A DNA stretch of 64,000 nt, from positions 3,421,001-3,485,000 of the forward strand of contig NZ_LT629693.1 of NCBI RefSeq assembly GCF_900099825.1. Direction: 5' to 3'. Positions 36,200 to 45,800 of this stretch are shown piece after piece; position 1 is the stretch's first letter, and the number at the start of each line of letters is the position of its first letter. Source of the stretch: Bradyrhizobium ottawaense (lineage in GTDB: Bacteria; Pseudomonadota; Alphaproteobacteria; Rhizobiales; Xanthobacteraceae). Made by a program: the position numbers and the translations under genes. The notes below the pieces were generated by a model. It had not been told where the DNA came from and searched no databases. It worked only from the letters and a program-made list of their open reading frames with translations.

Positions 36200-38133
36200 G
36201 TCTTCAATTGCGGTCAATTTCAATCTATTCGCACGAAGGCGAACGGCGCGACGTCGAATTCCGTTTGGGAAGTCTGAACATCGTCACCGGTGCTTCGAAA
36301 ACTGGCAAATCGGCTCTCTTGGATATTGTCGATTATTGCTGGGGACGTGCAGAGTGCACCGTTGCCGAAGGTGAAATTCGCAAGAGCGTTTCCTGGTTCC
36401 TGCTTCACCTCGATAATAGTGGCGAAGGCATACTCCTAGCGCGCCGCAATCCCGGTCCGGCAGGACGAGCCAGCGATGATATATTCTTTGCCCGCGGTGT
36501 GGAGGAACTGCCAGCCGCCGTGGCTGGCTTTCGCAAGAATATCACCTTGGACGGACTCAAAACGCAGTTGTCAGCGATCCTGGGAATTTCTGAGAACCTG
36601 CATGTGCCGGAGCAAGGTTCAACCAGGTCGCCGTTAGAAGCGTCGTCACGCCACGCAATTATGTTCTGCCTGCAAGGCCAGGACGAAATCGCGAACCGGC
36701 GGTTGCTTTTTCATAGGCAGGGTGAGCAGTTCATGCCTGCGGCCATCAAAGACTCCCTGCCATATTTCCTTGGAGCAATCGACGAGAACCACTTTCTCGC
36801 GCTGAAGCGGTTTAACGAGGCCCGGTCGCGACTCCGCAAGCTTGAGCGCGAATATGCTGATGCGAGCGCCATCACGCGAGAAGTGTCGACCAGCGCACAG
36901 GCGCTTCTGCAGGAAGCTCGCCGCGTGCGGCTGGTGCCGCCCAATGCAGTGGCTTTGGACGTAGACAGTGTAATGGAGCTGCTACGGCAAGCTTCTGCTC
37001 CTCGCCCGATCGACATGACATCCACCGATGACCCGGAGGCCGACCTCGGAGAGCTTGAAGATCGACGGAAACGGCTCAGAAGCGGCCTGCAGGAAATCCG
37101 GGAAGAAATCGCAGAAGTAGAAAAACTTAATCGCGACGCATCGGACTTTGAGACAGAAGCCAAGGAACAGGAAGCTAGGCTCGCGTCAATCGGCCTCATC
37201 AAAGAGCCAGATGATCACGCGGATATTTGCCCGCTCTGCGAAAGTCATCTAACTGTACCAGTTCCATCCGTTCTTGAAATAAGACAGTCGCTTTTCGGAA
37301 TCGAGGCTCAACTTGCCTCGGTACGTCGCGACTCTCCGCGCCTTCAGAACCGTCTTGCGTCGCTTGAAGCTCGGCGCACAGAGATCGAAGAGCAACTCAG
37401 GGCGGTCCAGCGGGACCTCGCCACGCGCATTCAGGACAATGAACGGCTTCGAATTCAACAGGAGGATTTTACAGAGCAGGCCCGTGTTTCTGGCCGCGTC
37501 GCTTACTACCTGGAAAATGTTAAAGCCATAGCGGGTGACAGCCGCCTTCCGCAGGCGATAGAACGGCTCCGCGCCGAGATTGCGGAGTTGGAGCAGGCGC
37601 TCGACGATGATTTCTTGCAAGGCAGGCTCGATACAGCCCTCAGTCTCGTCAACAGGGACCTCACTACCTATGCCCGCCAGCTTGGTCTTGAGCATGGCGA
37701 CAATCCACTTAGGCTCGACTTAAAGAACCTTACTGTAGTTGCCGACACGGTCGATGGTCCGCTTTCGCTCAGTCAGATGGGGAGCGGTGAAAACTGGGTT
37801 GGCTACCATGTCGCGGCGCACCTTAGCCTTCACAAATTGTTCCTTCTCCGAAAACGTCCCGTGCCGGCATTCCTGATGCTCGACCAGCCATCCCAAGCCC
37901 ACTACCCGCCCGAGCGGGATCAGAATGGGAAGATCGACGGGCTAGCCGATGAAGATCAGGCAGCAGTTCATCGCCTATTTGAGCTTCTCTGGAATTATTC
38001 AACAGACGGTAGTTCACGGACACAAATCATCGTTTCCGACCACGTCGAGTTGCTTGACTCCTGGTTCCACGATTCGATTGTCCAGCGTTGGAGGGACGGC
38101 ATCACATTTGTCCCACAGACATGGCTCAAATAG
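36196..38133 (+). CDS. ABC-3C system ATPase (DUF3732, SMC/RecN-like)
   Basis: 645 residues from the ATG at 36196, which overlaps the previous stop (ATGA). Walker A GASKTGKS at residues 32-39. Long coiled-coil arms occupy the middle, interrupted by a CPLC motif (DICPLCESHL) that resembles a Rad50-type zinc hook with one visible CxxC. A signature-like LSQMGSGENW and Walker B FLMLDQPSQ near the C-terminus complete the ABC head. This is the DUF3732 ATPase of ABC-3C conflict systems. Confidence 0.82.
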   Translation: MSLQLRSISIYSHEGERRDVEFRLGSLNIVTGASKTGKSALLDIVDYCWGRAECTVAEGEIRKSVSWFLLHLDNSGEGILLARRNPGPAGRASDDIFFARGVEELPAAVAGFRKNITLDGLKTQLSAILGISENLHVPEQGSTRSPLEASSRHAIMFCLQGQDEIANRRLLFHRQGEQFMPAAIKDSLPYFLGAIDENHFLALKRFNEARSRLRKLEREYADASAITREVSTSAQALLQEARRVRLVPPNAVALDVDSVMELLRQASAPRPIDMTSTDDPEADLGELEDRRKRLRSGLQEIREEIAEVEKLNRDASDFETEAKEQEARLASIGLIKEPDDHADICPLCESHLTVPVPSVLEIRQSLFGIEAQLASVRRDSPRLQNRLASLEARRTEIEEQLRAVQRDLATRIQDNERLRIQQEDFTEQARVSGRVAYYLENVKAIAGDSRLPQAIERLRAEIAELEQALDDDFLQGRLDTALSLVNRDLTTYARQLGLEHGDNPLRLDLKNLTVVADTVDGPLSLSQMGSGENWVGYHVAAHLSLHKLFLLRKRPVPAFLMLDQPSQAHYPPERDQNGKIDGLADEDQAAVHRLFELLWNYSTDGSSRTQIIVSDHVELLDSWFHDSIVQRWRDGITFVPQTWLK

Positions 38134-38181
38134 TGCCGATGCCAAGCGTCCGATTGAGAACGACCGCAGCCCGGAAGCTTA

Positions 38182-38205
38182 GCGCGGCCTGATTTCAGGC
38201 CGCGC
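38182..38205. terminator. hairpin between convergent genes
   Basis: Arms GCGCGGCCTGA and TCAGGCCGCGC pair perfectly around two T's, 48 bp after the ATPase stop and 127 bp from the stop of the convergent gene. No long T tract follows on either strand, so it may be a bidirectional or Rho-assisted terminator. Confidence 0.55.
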
Positions 38206-38332
38206 CAGAGCGAAATCCTCTTCGCGGAATACCGGCCTTTCTGAAGAGAGCTTCGGCTCCTAGGTGGCTCAAACCTCAGCTCCCGGCGATCAAAAGATTG
38301 GGGGCAAGGACGCGCGTTGGTGGCGACGAAGT

Positions 38333-39121
38333 TCAAGCTGTCAGCGCGCTCCAGCGATCCGAAGCGAACTGAGCGAGCCGCAATAGCTCGCTCAGAGCCG
38401 AGTGCGCCTCGACTTCCGTGATGGTTGTTTGCTGACCGTGTGAGGCGTCGTCGCGCCAATAGTGAAGGATATGGAGCGCCGCCTCGAACTGGCGCTTTAC
38501 GGAATCTGTTGCCTGCCCGGTCACGTACCCGGTCACGCGGGTGCGCCCAGGGGCAGCCTCATACATCTTTAGCATTTTCGCCTCGTCGCCGCTTTTGGCG
38601 ATCGCCGCGGCGAGGAGTATGGATTCAGCCGCCGCACCGGCCATAGAACATGACGCCAGGTAATTCGCGGTCCGATAGGTACCGACTGCCTCTACCGCGC
38701 GTTGCCCGAACCCCGCGCCGAACAGCGGTACGAAACCAGCCAATACTTCCGACATCCGGCTCATATCAATGAAAGGACGTGCGGAACCCTTTCCCAGCCA
38801 TCTGAAGCCAAACGCCGTGATGGACCAGAGGTCCCCGAAATCGTTGGCCATCTCTTGATTGCGTGGGGCGACACGTCCAGGACGGAGAACTCCAATGCGG
38901 GCAAGCTCCCACGCGGCATCGTAGAAGACCGTGAACTGTGTGTCGGTGAGATCAACCGTACCGACGTTGGGAGTTCTCGTTCGCCAAAAGGCCTCAACCA
39001 CCTGCGGAAGATAAAGATGAGCATATCTCGTGGCCACCAAAGCGGGCCGCGAAATATTTACCGGAATTTTCGCGAGGTGCTGAATCAGAAACTCAAACGC
39101 CTCCTCTGCCTGAATTTCCAT
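38333..39121 (-). CDS. hypothetical protein, helical, island-associated
   Basis: 262 residues from the ATG ending at 39121, which follows GGGGGGA; a longer frame to 39223 would run through the tRNA-like gene and is rejected. It is largely helical, with EAFEFLIQHLAKIPVNISRP at the start, a central WELARIGVLRPG and SITAFGFRWLGKG, and a C-terminal KRQFEAALHILHYWRDDASH segment. The last resembles HEPN-like helices, but the R-x4-6-H motif is not present in clear form. No signal or membrane segment. It is convergent to the ABC-3C operon; whether it belongs to defence is unknown. Confidence 0.7.
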   Translation of the reverse strand: MEIQAEEAFEFLIQHLAKIPVNISRPALVATRYAHLYLPQVVEAFWRTRTPNVGTVDLTDTQFTVFYDAAWELARIGVLRPGRVAPRNQEMANDFGDLWSITAFGFRWLGKGSARPFIDMSRMSEVLAGFVPLFGAGFGQRAVEAVGTYRTANYLASCSMAGAAAESILLAAAIAKSGDEAKMLKMYEAAPGRTRVTGYVTGQATDSVKRQFEAALHILHYWRDDASHGQQTTITEVEAHSALSELLRLAQFASDRWSALTA

Positions 39122-39163
39122 CGTCCCCCCATTCGCGAGCATTGCGGGCAAGAAATACGAGGC

Positions 39164-39272
39164 TGGCGCAGTGGCAGGACTTGAACCTGCGACCTCCCCG
39201 CCCATACAATCAGATTGCCACATCCATTGTATGCCGACAGCAGGGCGCTCTATCCAGCTGAGCTACACCGCG
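39164..39272 (-). tRNA. tRNA-like gene with a hairpin insertion in the anticodon loop
   Basis: Reads on the minus strand from 39272. Acceptor CGCGGTG pairs with CACTGCG (one G-U), followed at once by CCA. D-arm GCTC-AGCTGGATA-GAGC, anticodon stem CCCTG/CGGGG, variable AGGTC, T-arm GCAGG-TTCAAGT-CCTGC. The anticodon loop is about 40 nt instead of 7. The extra 33 nt contain a perfect 8-bp hairpin (CATACAAT and ATTGTATG). If that were removed the loop could be CTGTCGG (anticodon GTC), but this is speculative. It lies 6 bp from the 3' end of the HTH gene. It may be a pseudo-tRNA, an intron-bearing tRNA or a structured RNA derived from one. Confidence 0.6.
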
Positions 39273-39277
39273 TAAAC

Positions 39278-39787
39278 CTAAGCCGAAGAGCCCTGAGCGG
39301 CCTGACGCAATCTAGTGCGCGGGCGGGCCGCCTGACGGCGGCCTTCCCGCGCGGCTTCCTCTGCCTTACGGAAATCCGGCTCAAGAGCCCGCAGCTTCGC
39401 GACCAGACCCGAAAGGTCATAAAAGTTGCTGAGCTGGCCACGATGGCTCGCTCGCTTCTCGCGTTTGACAAAGTCTGCCTGTTCGAGTTCGGCAATGATC
39501 TGCTGCACGCGACGGGGCTTAAGGTTCAGCCGCTCGCCGAGGGTCTTTTTGGTGGGATAGGGCTTGCGCTCAAGATCCCACCAGTAATCGGCAAGGTGCA
39601 TCAGAAGCGCGAGCTGGGTGGCGTTGAGGCCAAGGCGCTGCTGCCCGCGCAGCAGCAGCGAGGGCACAATGCAAAAGCCAAGGTCCATGACTTTCTTGCC
39701 CCACTTGCGCTCCGAGCTCCGCTGAGCTTTCGCGCTGTTCAGCGGGATTATCTGGGCTGTTGGCGGGTCCTGAGTCTGATCGGTCAT
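39278..39787 (-). CDS. winged-helix, RepA-like HTH protein
   Basis: 169 residues from the ATG ending at 39787. The core QRLGLNATQLALLMHLADYWWD, then PTKKTLGERLNLKPRRVQQI and EQADFVKREKR, is a winged helix of the sort in plasmid and island replication or partition regulators. The C-terminal 40 residues are Arg/Ala-rich. It is common beside mobilisation genes of alphaproteobacterial elements. Here it faces GC-rich hairpins at 39849-40165, a possible origin or regulatory region. Its 3' end lies 6 bp from the tRNA-like gene. Confidence 0.7.
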   Translation of the reverse strand: MTDQTQDPPTAQIIPLNSAKAQRSSERKWGKKVMDLGFCIVPSLLLRGQQRLGLNATQLALLMHLADYWWDLERKPYPTKKTLGERLNLKPRRVQQIIAELEQADFVKREKRASHRGQLSNFYDLSGLVAKLRALEPDFRKAEEAAREGRRQAARPRTRLRQAAQGSSA

Positions 39788-39848
39788 CGGGTGTAATCCT
39801 CCTCGGTCAACCTGCGAGATACGCCCTGAATATCGAGGGTACAAGGTT

Positions 39849-40165
39849 CGCCCCCCGGCAAATTCCTGCTGGGCACTCCGGCAGAGAATTGCCGGGGCCC
39901 GGAGGCGTGGATGACCGCCGAAGAAGTACGCATCCCATTTAGCACCTAAACCATGCTAACTAACGAGTAGTACGGGCCCCCGGCAGTACATTGCCTGGGG
40001 CCCGCGTGTAGAAATTTGCGAATAGCGCGGTGCGTCCTTCGGACCGGGCTCTAGGCATAGGCCCCGAGCCTTCTTCGCGGTTACGATCCGCGCAAGATCA
40101 GAGCGACAGCCTGCGGCTGACTTACTTCAGCTCAAAAGGGCGTCAGGGAGGGCGCTGCCCTCCCT
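39849..40165. other. GC-rich hairpin region, possible old origin or oriT
   Basis: Three strong inverted repeats lie between the HTH gene and the relaxase remnant: CCCCGGCAA/TTGCCGGGG around 39852-39897; GGGCCCCCGGCA/TGCCTGGGGCCC around 39974-40003; and AGGGAGGGC/GCCCTCCCT at 40145-40165 with a 3-nt loop. The last resembles the GGAGGG element next to the traA start at 47830. The rest of this stretch has no gene. Confidence 0.45.
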
Positions 40166-40199
40166 CCCTTGGTGCGCGTTCTACCGGGCCGGCAAGGCA

Positions 40200-40948
40200 C
40201 AGCCTTACCCGGCAGATCGATGGCGTGAGGACGCGCGGGCTTAAAAAGAAACTCGCATCGTTCGATGGCAAACTTGGAAGCGTCGACGAGGCTAAGGCGG
40301 CGGTTGGCCGCCGCGAGGCCGCATTCAATGCGCGGGTGAAGCAGCGCGTGACAAAGCGCAAGTCCGAGCTGTCGGCGCAGTTAGCTACCCGCCAGGCGGC
40401 AAAAGCGGGATGCGCGCGCGCAGGAGATGGCGACCGAACATGCTGCGGAGCGCATGGCGCTGCATGCGGCGCATAAATCGGAAGCGGCGAAGCCATTCGC
40501 CCGAGCGGCGGGCGCGATTCATGCGCTGCTCGATCGGGTGCCTGGGCTTCGGTCCGTGATCGCGCCCCTGCGGCGCAACCCCAAGCTCAATCCTGTCGAA
40601 CGCCACCGCATCGAGCGCGACGCGCTGGACCGCCGTCACGAGCGGGAGCGCTTCACGCTTGGCCGCCGGTATGCGGCGCTCGGGCGGCTGGACGTGTGGG
40701 AGATTCGGTCCCTTGAGAACACCGTGCGGCGGCAGGTGCAGGAGATGAAGACCGCTCGCGGGCAGAAGGCGGAAACGCTGCAGGACCGGATCGAGGTCAA
40801 CAAGCTCGATATCACCTTGCCAGCGGATAGCTTGCATGGAGTGGACCTGAAGCAGGCGAAAGGCTGGAAGGGCCGGCAACAGAAACCCACCGGTCAAACG
40901 GCGCCGAAGCGGCCAAAGGGATATCGCTTTACGCGGGATAACCGATGA
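40200..40948 (+). pseudogene. mobilisation relaxase C-terminal remnant, frameshifted
   Basis: One frame reads RGLKKKLASFDGKLGSVDEA and VTKRKSELSAQLATRQAAK, then loses register near 40410 in a GCGCGCGC run. The other frame continues with ATEHAAERMALHAAHKSEAA, then RRYAALGRLDVWEIRSLENT, to 40948. The joined product is a highly charged helical C-terminal region of MobA/MobQ type. The catalytic N-terminal domain is absent. It suggests an earlier mobilisation module, replaced in function by traA. Confidence 0.5.
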
Positions 40949-41124
40949 TGATCGGCATCGTCGACATGGTCGGCGCCGGCATGTTCGGCATCAGCATGTT
41001 CGGCATCATCGGCGCCGACGTCGGCGGCGGCGGCGGTGCCGGTCCGGCAGTGGCCCTGAAAGGCCCCGCCTTTGAGCAGGGTCTCGATCAGTCGATGCAT
41101 CCGCTACCGTCTCAATGGCAGTAA
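40945..41124 (+). CDS. small Met/Gly-rich hydrophobic protein (59 aa)
   Basis: Starts in a 4-bp overlap with the relaxase remnant stop (or at the next ATG, 40948). The product MMIGIVDMVGAGMFGISMFG is hydrophobic for about 25 residues, then has a GADVGGGGGAG turn and a polar tail. It could be a single-pass membrane peptide translationally coupled to the mobilisation gene. No family recognised. Confidence 0.4.
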   Translation: MMIGIVDMVGAGMFGISMFGIIGADVGGGGGAGPAVALKGPAFEQGLDQSMHPLPSQWQ

Positions 41125-41199
41125 TTTCGTTCAAAAGATGCCCCCATGCGATCCGGGCGGCAAATGCTCCTAAAAATGAGCCCCTAAGCCACCTTTGAT

Positions 41200-41365
41200 T
41201 GTGTGAAGATTTTTCGCGAGATTATCGTTGTGTGAAGCTTTTTCGTAGAGTAAGATGGTTTTTCGGGATTCGGCCAATTTGTGAAGGAAATTCACAGCCA
41301 GACAAGGTTTTTCAGGGATTCACAACGTGGCACACGACTTTTCAGGGCCTGTGAATGTTTTTCAC
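41200..41365 (+). promoter_or_regulatory. repeat-rich promoter of the Fic-STAND operon
   Basis: Two 22-bp direct repeats (TTGTGTGAAG, one base, TTTTTCG) start 29 bp apart at 41200 and 41229. They are followed by a palindrome TGTGAA-GGAAA-TTCACA at 41280-41296. Two TTTTCAGGG boxes follow at about 41309 and 41338, and a second palindrome GTGAA-TGTTT-TTCAC at 41351-41365 lies inside the start of the fic frame. The density of GTGAA/TTCAC and TTTTTC motifs over 165 bp implies a dedicated regulator or RNA structure. Confidence 0.6.
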
Positions 41366-42868
41366 GAAAGGCGGCTGCCCGAGACGGCGACCCCCGCGGG
41401 ACATGCAGCGCTTATCCACGCCTACGACCTCCCGGTTCCGGTTCCCAGAAACCTTTCTGCCATCGGTACGCGCCACCGCATTATCGAGGGTGACGGCTGG
41501 CGCATCTACACGCCGCGCCACGCACCCGAAGCCACTCTCGAAGGACACCTTACCTTCGCCCTGAAATACGAAGGATTGGACCTTGCCGTATTGAAGCGGC
41601 TGTTCATGGCCGTGAAAGCAAGCGAAATCGCGGACCTCGTACGCCTTAAGCCAACCGGCGTTTACACCCGCCGCATCTGGTTCCTCTACGAATGGCTCCT
41701 CGGTAAAAAACTCAATCTGCCTGATGCGGACAGGGTCACTTCAGTTGACGTAGTCGATACCGAGCTTCAGTTCGCAGGGACCGGAGAAAGTTCGGCGCGG
41801 CACCGTGTTCGCAACAATCTGCCGGGTACCCCTGAGTTCTGCCCGCTCGTCTTCAAGACGGCGGCGCTGGATGAGTTTATCGGGCAAGACCTGAAGGAGC
41901 GCGCGCGCGCCGTTGTAAGCGAAGTGCCAAAGGACCTGCTCGCGCGGACCGCGGCATTTCTTCTCCTGAAGGATTCCAAGTCGAGTTACGTAATTGAAGG
42001 TGAAAGACCTCCGCAGGACCGCATCCAGCGCTGGGGGCGCGCTATCGGCGAGGCGGGGCGCGTTCCCCTAGACGAAGCTGAACTGCTGCGCCTACAGCGC
42101 ATCGTTATCGGCGATGAGCGTTTTGTGAAGCTGGGCCTTCGCAGCGAAGGCGGGTTTGTCGGCGAACACGACCGCGAAACCCGACGTCCTATTCCTGACC
42201 ATATCAGCGCGCGTCCCAAGGACCTTGCTTCACTGGTTAAGGGCCTCATTGCGTTCGATCACACCGCAGAAAACGAGCTCGATCCGGTGATCGCAGCGGC
42301 GGCGCTCGCATTCGGGTTTGTCTATATCCATCCGTTCGAGGACGGCAATGGTCGTATTCACCGCTATCTCATGCACCACGTTCTCGCACGGCGCGGTTTC
42401 AATCCACCCGGCGTGCATTTTCCGGTATCCGCTGCGATCCTCGACAGGATTGATGAATACCGCAGCGTCCTCGAAAGCTATTCGAGCAGACTTCTGCCGC
42501 TCGTCCAGTGGGAGCCGACCGAACAGGGCAACGTCAACGTTCTGAACGATACCGGCGATTTCTACCGCTTCTTCGACGCGACCCCGCACGCGGAATTTCT
42601 ATACGCCTGCGTACGCAAGACAATTGATGAGGATCTTCCGAACGAGACAAATTTTCTGAAGAACTTCGATCAGTTCCGCGCAGGAATTGAAAGCATGATC
42701 GATATGCCGGAACGCACGCTAAACAACCTGTTCGGTTTCCTTCGCCAGAACGGAGGGCGTTTATCCAAACGCGCACTGGAGAATGAGTTTGCAGAACTGA
42801 CGCCGGACGAGGTTTCAAAGATAGAGGAATTATATAGCAGTTCATTTGGCGATGCCGAGTCGGCATGA
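41327..42868 (+). CDS. Fic family protein (probable AMP/NMP transferase)
   Basis: 513 residues from a GTG. The Fic core motif HPFEDGNGRIHR at residues 335-346 has every catalytic residue of the HPFx(D/E)GNGR consensus. An inhibitory-helix-like S-x-x-x-E-G (in SSYVIEGE, 219-226) lies upstream of the Fic core, as in self-inhibited class II Fic proteins. The first 210 residues and the C-terminal 120 residues, which include a winged-helix-like end (SKRALENEFAELTPDE), are of unknown role. The stop overlaps the STAND gene start (ATGA), so the two are coupled. Adenylylation of the STAND partner or a phage/host target is an inference. Confidence 0.85.
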   Translation: MAHDFSGPVNVFHERRLPETATPAGHAALIHAYDLPVPVPRNLSAIGTRHRIIEGDGWRIYTPRHAPEATLEGHLTFALKYEGLDLAVLKRLFMAVKASEIADLVRLKPTGVYTRRIWFLYEWLLGKKLNLPDADRVTSVDVVDTELQFAGTGESSARHRVRNNLPGTPEFCPLVFKTAALDEFIGQDLKERARAVVSEVPKDLLARTAAFLLLKDSKSSYVIEGERPPQDRIQRWGRAIGEAGRVPLDEAELLRLQRIVIGDERFVKLGLRSEGGFVGEHDRETRRPIPDHISARPKDLASLVKGLIAFDHTAENELDPVIAAAALAFGFVYIHPFEDGNGRIHRYLMHHVLARRGFNPPGVHFPVSAAILDRIDEYRSVLESYSSRLLPLVQWEPTEQGNVNVLNDTGDFYRFFDATPHAEFLYACVRKTIDEDLPNETNFLKNFDQFRAGIESMIDMPERTLNNLFGFLRQNGGRLSKRALENEFAELTPDEVSKIEELYSSSFGDAESA

Positions 42869-45800
42869 GTGAACTTACACCGTCTTCGCAAGACCAAAAT
42901 GCATTCTCTCCTTCCAGCGGCGGAGCGTCGCTGGAAGGCTATTTTTATCAACTTGATGTCTCCATACTTACAGCTCTCGATCTCGTTCTTGCTAAGAAAG
43001 TCGCTCATGAGATTGTCCTTGAGCCAGCGACTGACGAAGACCTCGAAGCTGACATTGACAATGAACCAGGTGCTCTGTCTGAAACGATAACTCTTGATAA
43101 TTACCGCCTGGTCCTTCAGTGCAAGCTCCGAAGCACCGGTCCATGGAAATATGAAGATTTAATTCGCCTTCTTGCCCATGGGAAAAAACGCAAGCCTGCG
43201 CGGGAACGGCTGACTGATCCCAAAATCCGTTATCTATTGGTAACTAGTGCGGACCTTGATGGCGTCGCCCGTCAATTGCGAGTTGAACTCATCGGCGAGT
43301 GGCCGCTGCCTAGCGATTTACCCATCGAAATAGGAAAAACTTTGCCCGCCGATGCGGGGGGGCGACTTGCCGTACTCAGCGCGATGGACCAAGAGAAGGT
43401 CAACTCGCGCACCGAGCGTTTACTGACTCAACGCTTTCGCGTGCCGCATGCAAATCTGCAAAGCTGCAGAGGCGTCTTACGCAAAGAAGCGCTCTTGCGC
43501 ATGCGTGGCGCGGCGCACGGAGTATGGGCGCGCGACGATATTGAACGAAATATCACCATTTCCGGCGGCTATGTAGGAGAATCGGACGCTCTTGAAGGAT
43601 TCGTCCCGCCGACAAACTGGGATGAATTGAAGACTGCGATTGAAACGAGGCACGCAGTCGTCGTCACTGGGGCTTCGGGCACAGGGAAAACAAGAGCGGC
43701 CAAAGCGCTTGTCGCCGATTTGCGCGACAAGATACCGGGCATCAGACACGTATTTCTTCAGGGCGGTCCGGAGAAAGTTCACGGCGACAAGGATTTTCGC
43801 CCCGTGGTTTACGAAATCGAAGACCCGTGGGGCCGTTTTCGCCTGGAGCCCGCGTCGATTCCTTGGAATGATGCTATCAGTGAGATACTGCGGTCCGCCG
43901 CTCCCGACAGGAAATTCGTGATTACGAGTAGATCGGACGTGTTGCACGAGAGCAATCCACGATCATTGAAGGGCAAGTGGCTTATAACCCTTGAAGAAGA
44001 AAATTACGGCCCGAAAGAACGGACAGCATTGTTCGAGAACCGTTTGCCGGGCCTTTCGCCGCGATTGCAGCCGATCGTTCTCCGCTATCGGCAGGAAGCG
44101 GTTGAACGGCTTACCACACCGCTGGAAATGCATCGGTATTTTTCAGTTCTGGCAGACGGCTTCGAAAGCAACGAGAATGAAGCAGAGTACGTCAGACGCT
44201 GCTTGTCCGACGCTCATCAAACTTCCATAGAAACCGCCCTCATCAATAATGTCCGCCAGCGCGGAGCATGGGCCTGGGCGGCAATCGTGTGGGGACTGTT
44301 TAAGGCGCGATCACGTCTGACCTTCAACATTCTGCCCTCCATCCAGGCAGGATTGACAAAACGACAAAGCGATTTGGAAGACGGCTTAGAGCCCTACGTC
44401 AACTTCCTGATCGCCGGTAGAAACCTGAGACAGTCAGAAGCGACGTTGAGCTATCAACATCCACGGGTTGAACTCGGCCTTGAAGAGGCTCTCAAAGAAA
44501 AGCCCGGCCTCTCTTCCCGAGTTCTAGCCTACCTGATTGACGTCCTGATCGACCTGGACAGAAGAACGGGCACCGATTGGGGGACGGAAGGTGCCGCTAA
44601 TCTTGTTCAGGCCGTGCGCGAACGCTCCGTTGTTCAACTTGATCTCTCCACCGAAACGCAATCTCACCTCGACCGGTGGATCGATGATCGAATATCAGGC
44701 GCGGGACAAGACTTTAAAGATGATCTGACACTTGCAGCTTCCGTGGGGTCTCCCAATTGCATTCCGGCAGAGATTGCGAGATGGCTTCTAAGTCGGCCAA
44801 AAGATAAGGAAAGGTGGTTTTTCGAGAACTGGGTCGTTCCGGCCAGGATTCCCGAGTGGTTCCAAAGAATTCGGGCCGATTCCCGGACTAAAGATATCTG
44901 CATCGCGTTCATCACGCGTGAGCTTCCTCATGGCCATCGATTCTACCCCAATGACTTCGCCACGAGCATCGCGGGACTGTCAGATGGTTTAGAGCCAGCT
45001 TTCGCCGATGCGGCGTTTTCGATTGTCAAAGATGGATATAATCCGAATGCTGATCTGATTGCCGCAGGTGCCATTGTCGACTTGAACCGGTTCGAAATGA
45101 TCGTATCAGCGGCGATTTCGTACCAGCGAGAGCTGTCAGCGAACCCCGATGACGGTTTCCTGCTAGCTGTTGCAAACGGCGAATACGATGACGCCGCAGC
45201 AGAGCACTATTACGAGAGCGCTTCTGAGGACGGACAAACCGCTGGCGAATTGCTTGAATGGTACGTCTCTGAGAGACGGGCAAACGACGGCTGGCAGGCT
45301 ATTCGGGATCATGCCCATGCTAAGGGTTTGCTCTGGACGTGGATAAGAGTCGCCGAAAAAGCGAAGAATGCCACCACTGATGAATGGCTCGCTATCGCCA
45401 GTGCCGTCGAAGGCGAGTCAGAAGAGCGCACGCTCTGGGAAACCTTGCGCGGATCGTTACCTATTGAACTCCTGCCTAAACTCAGAAATCGGATAGTGCC
45501 GGGTGACCCGAATCGGGAAATCAGGGTTCAAGCTCTGATGACTGCCATTCGCGATGCGCCTTCTGAAATAATTCCGGCCATCCGTCTTCTGGAATCAGCG
45601 AAAGACGTGAGGAGGATGTTTGAACTGGCGCTGGATTTGGCTGCTGCAAATGCAGCTGACGCCAAAGAGAACCAGAGCGCTTACGGTCAAATGCGCGTCC
45701 AAATTCTTGAGGCGTTGCCTGCCGCTCTGGCAGAGGCAATGAATGCGGTGTTCTCATCACAATTCGAAGGGTTAAGCCGCGACGCGCTGACCTTTTTTCA

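Noticed and set aside
38333..39223. Longer start (39223) for the 262-aa hypothetical
   Set aside because: The extra codons are the tRNA-like gene read as protein, and the internal ATG at 39121 has a strong GGGGGGA site.
39865..40003. CRISPR-like repeats
   Set aside because: The similar GC-rich units are self-complementary hairpins, differ in length and are not separated by regular spacers.
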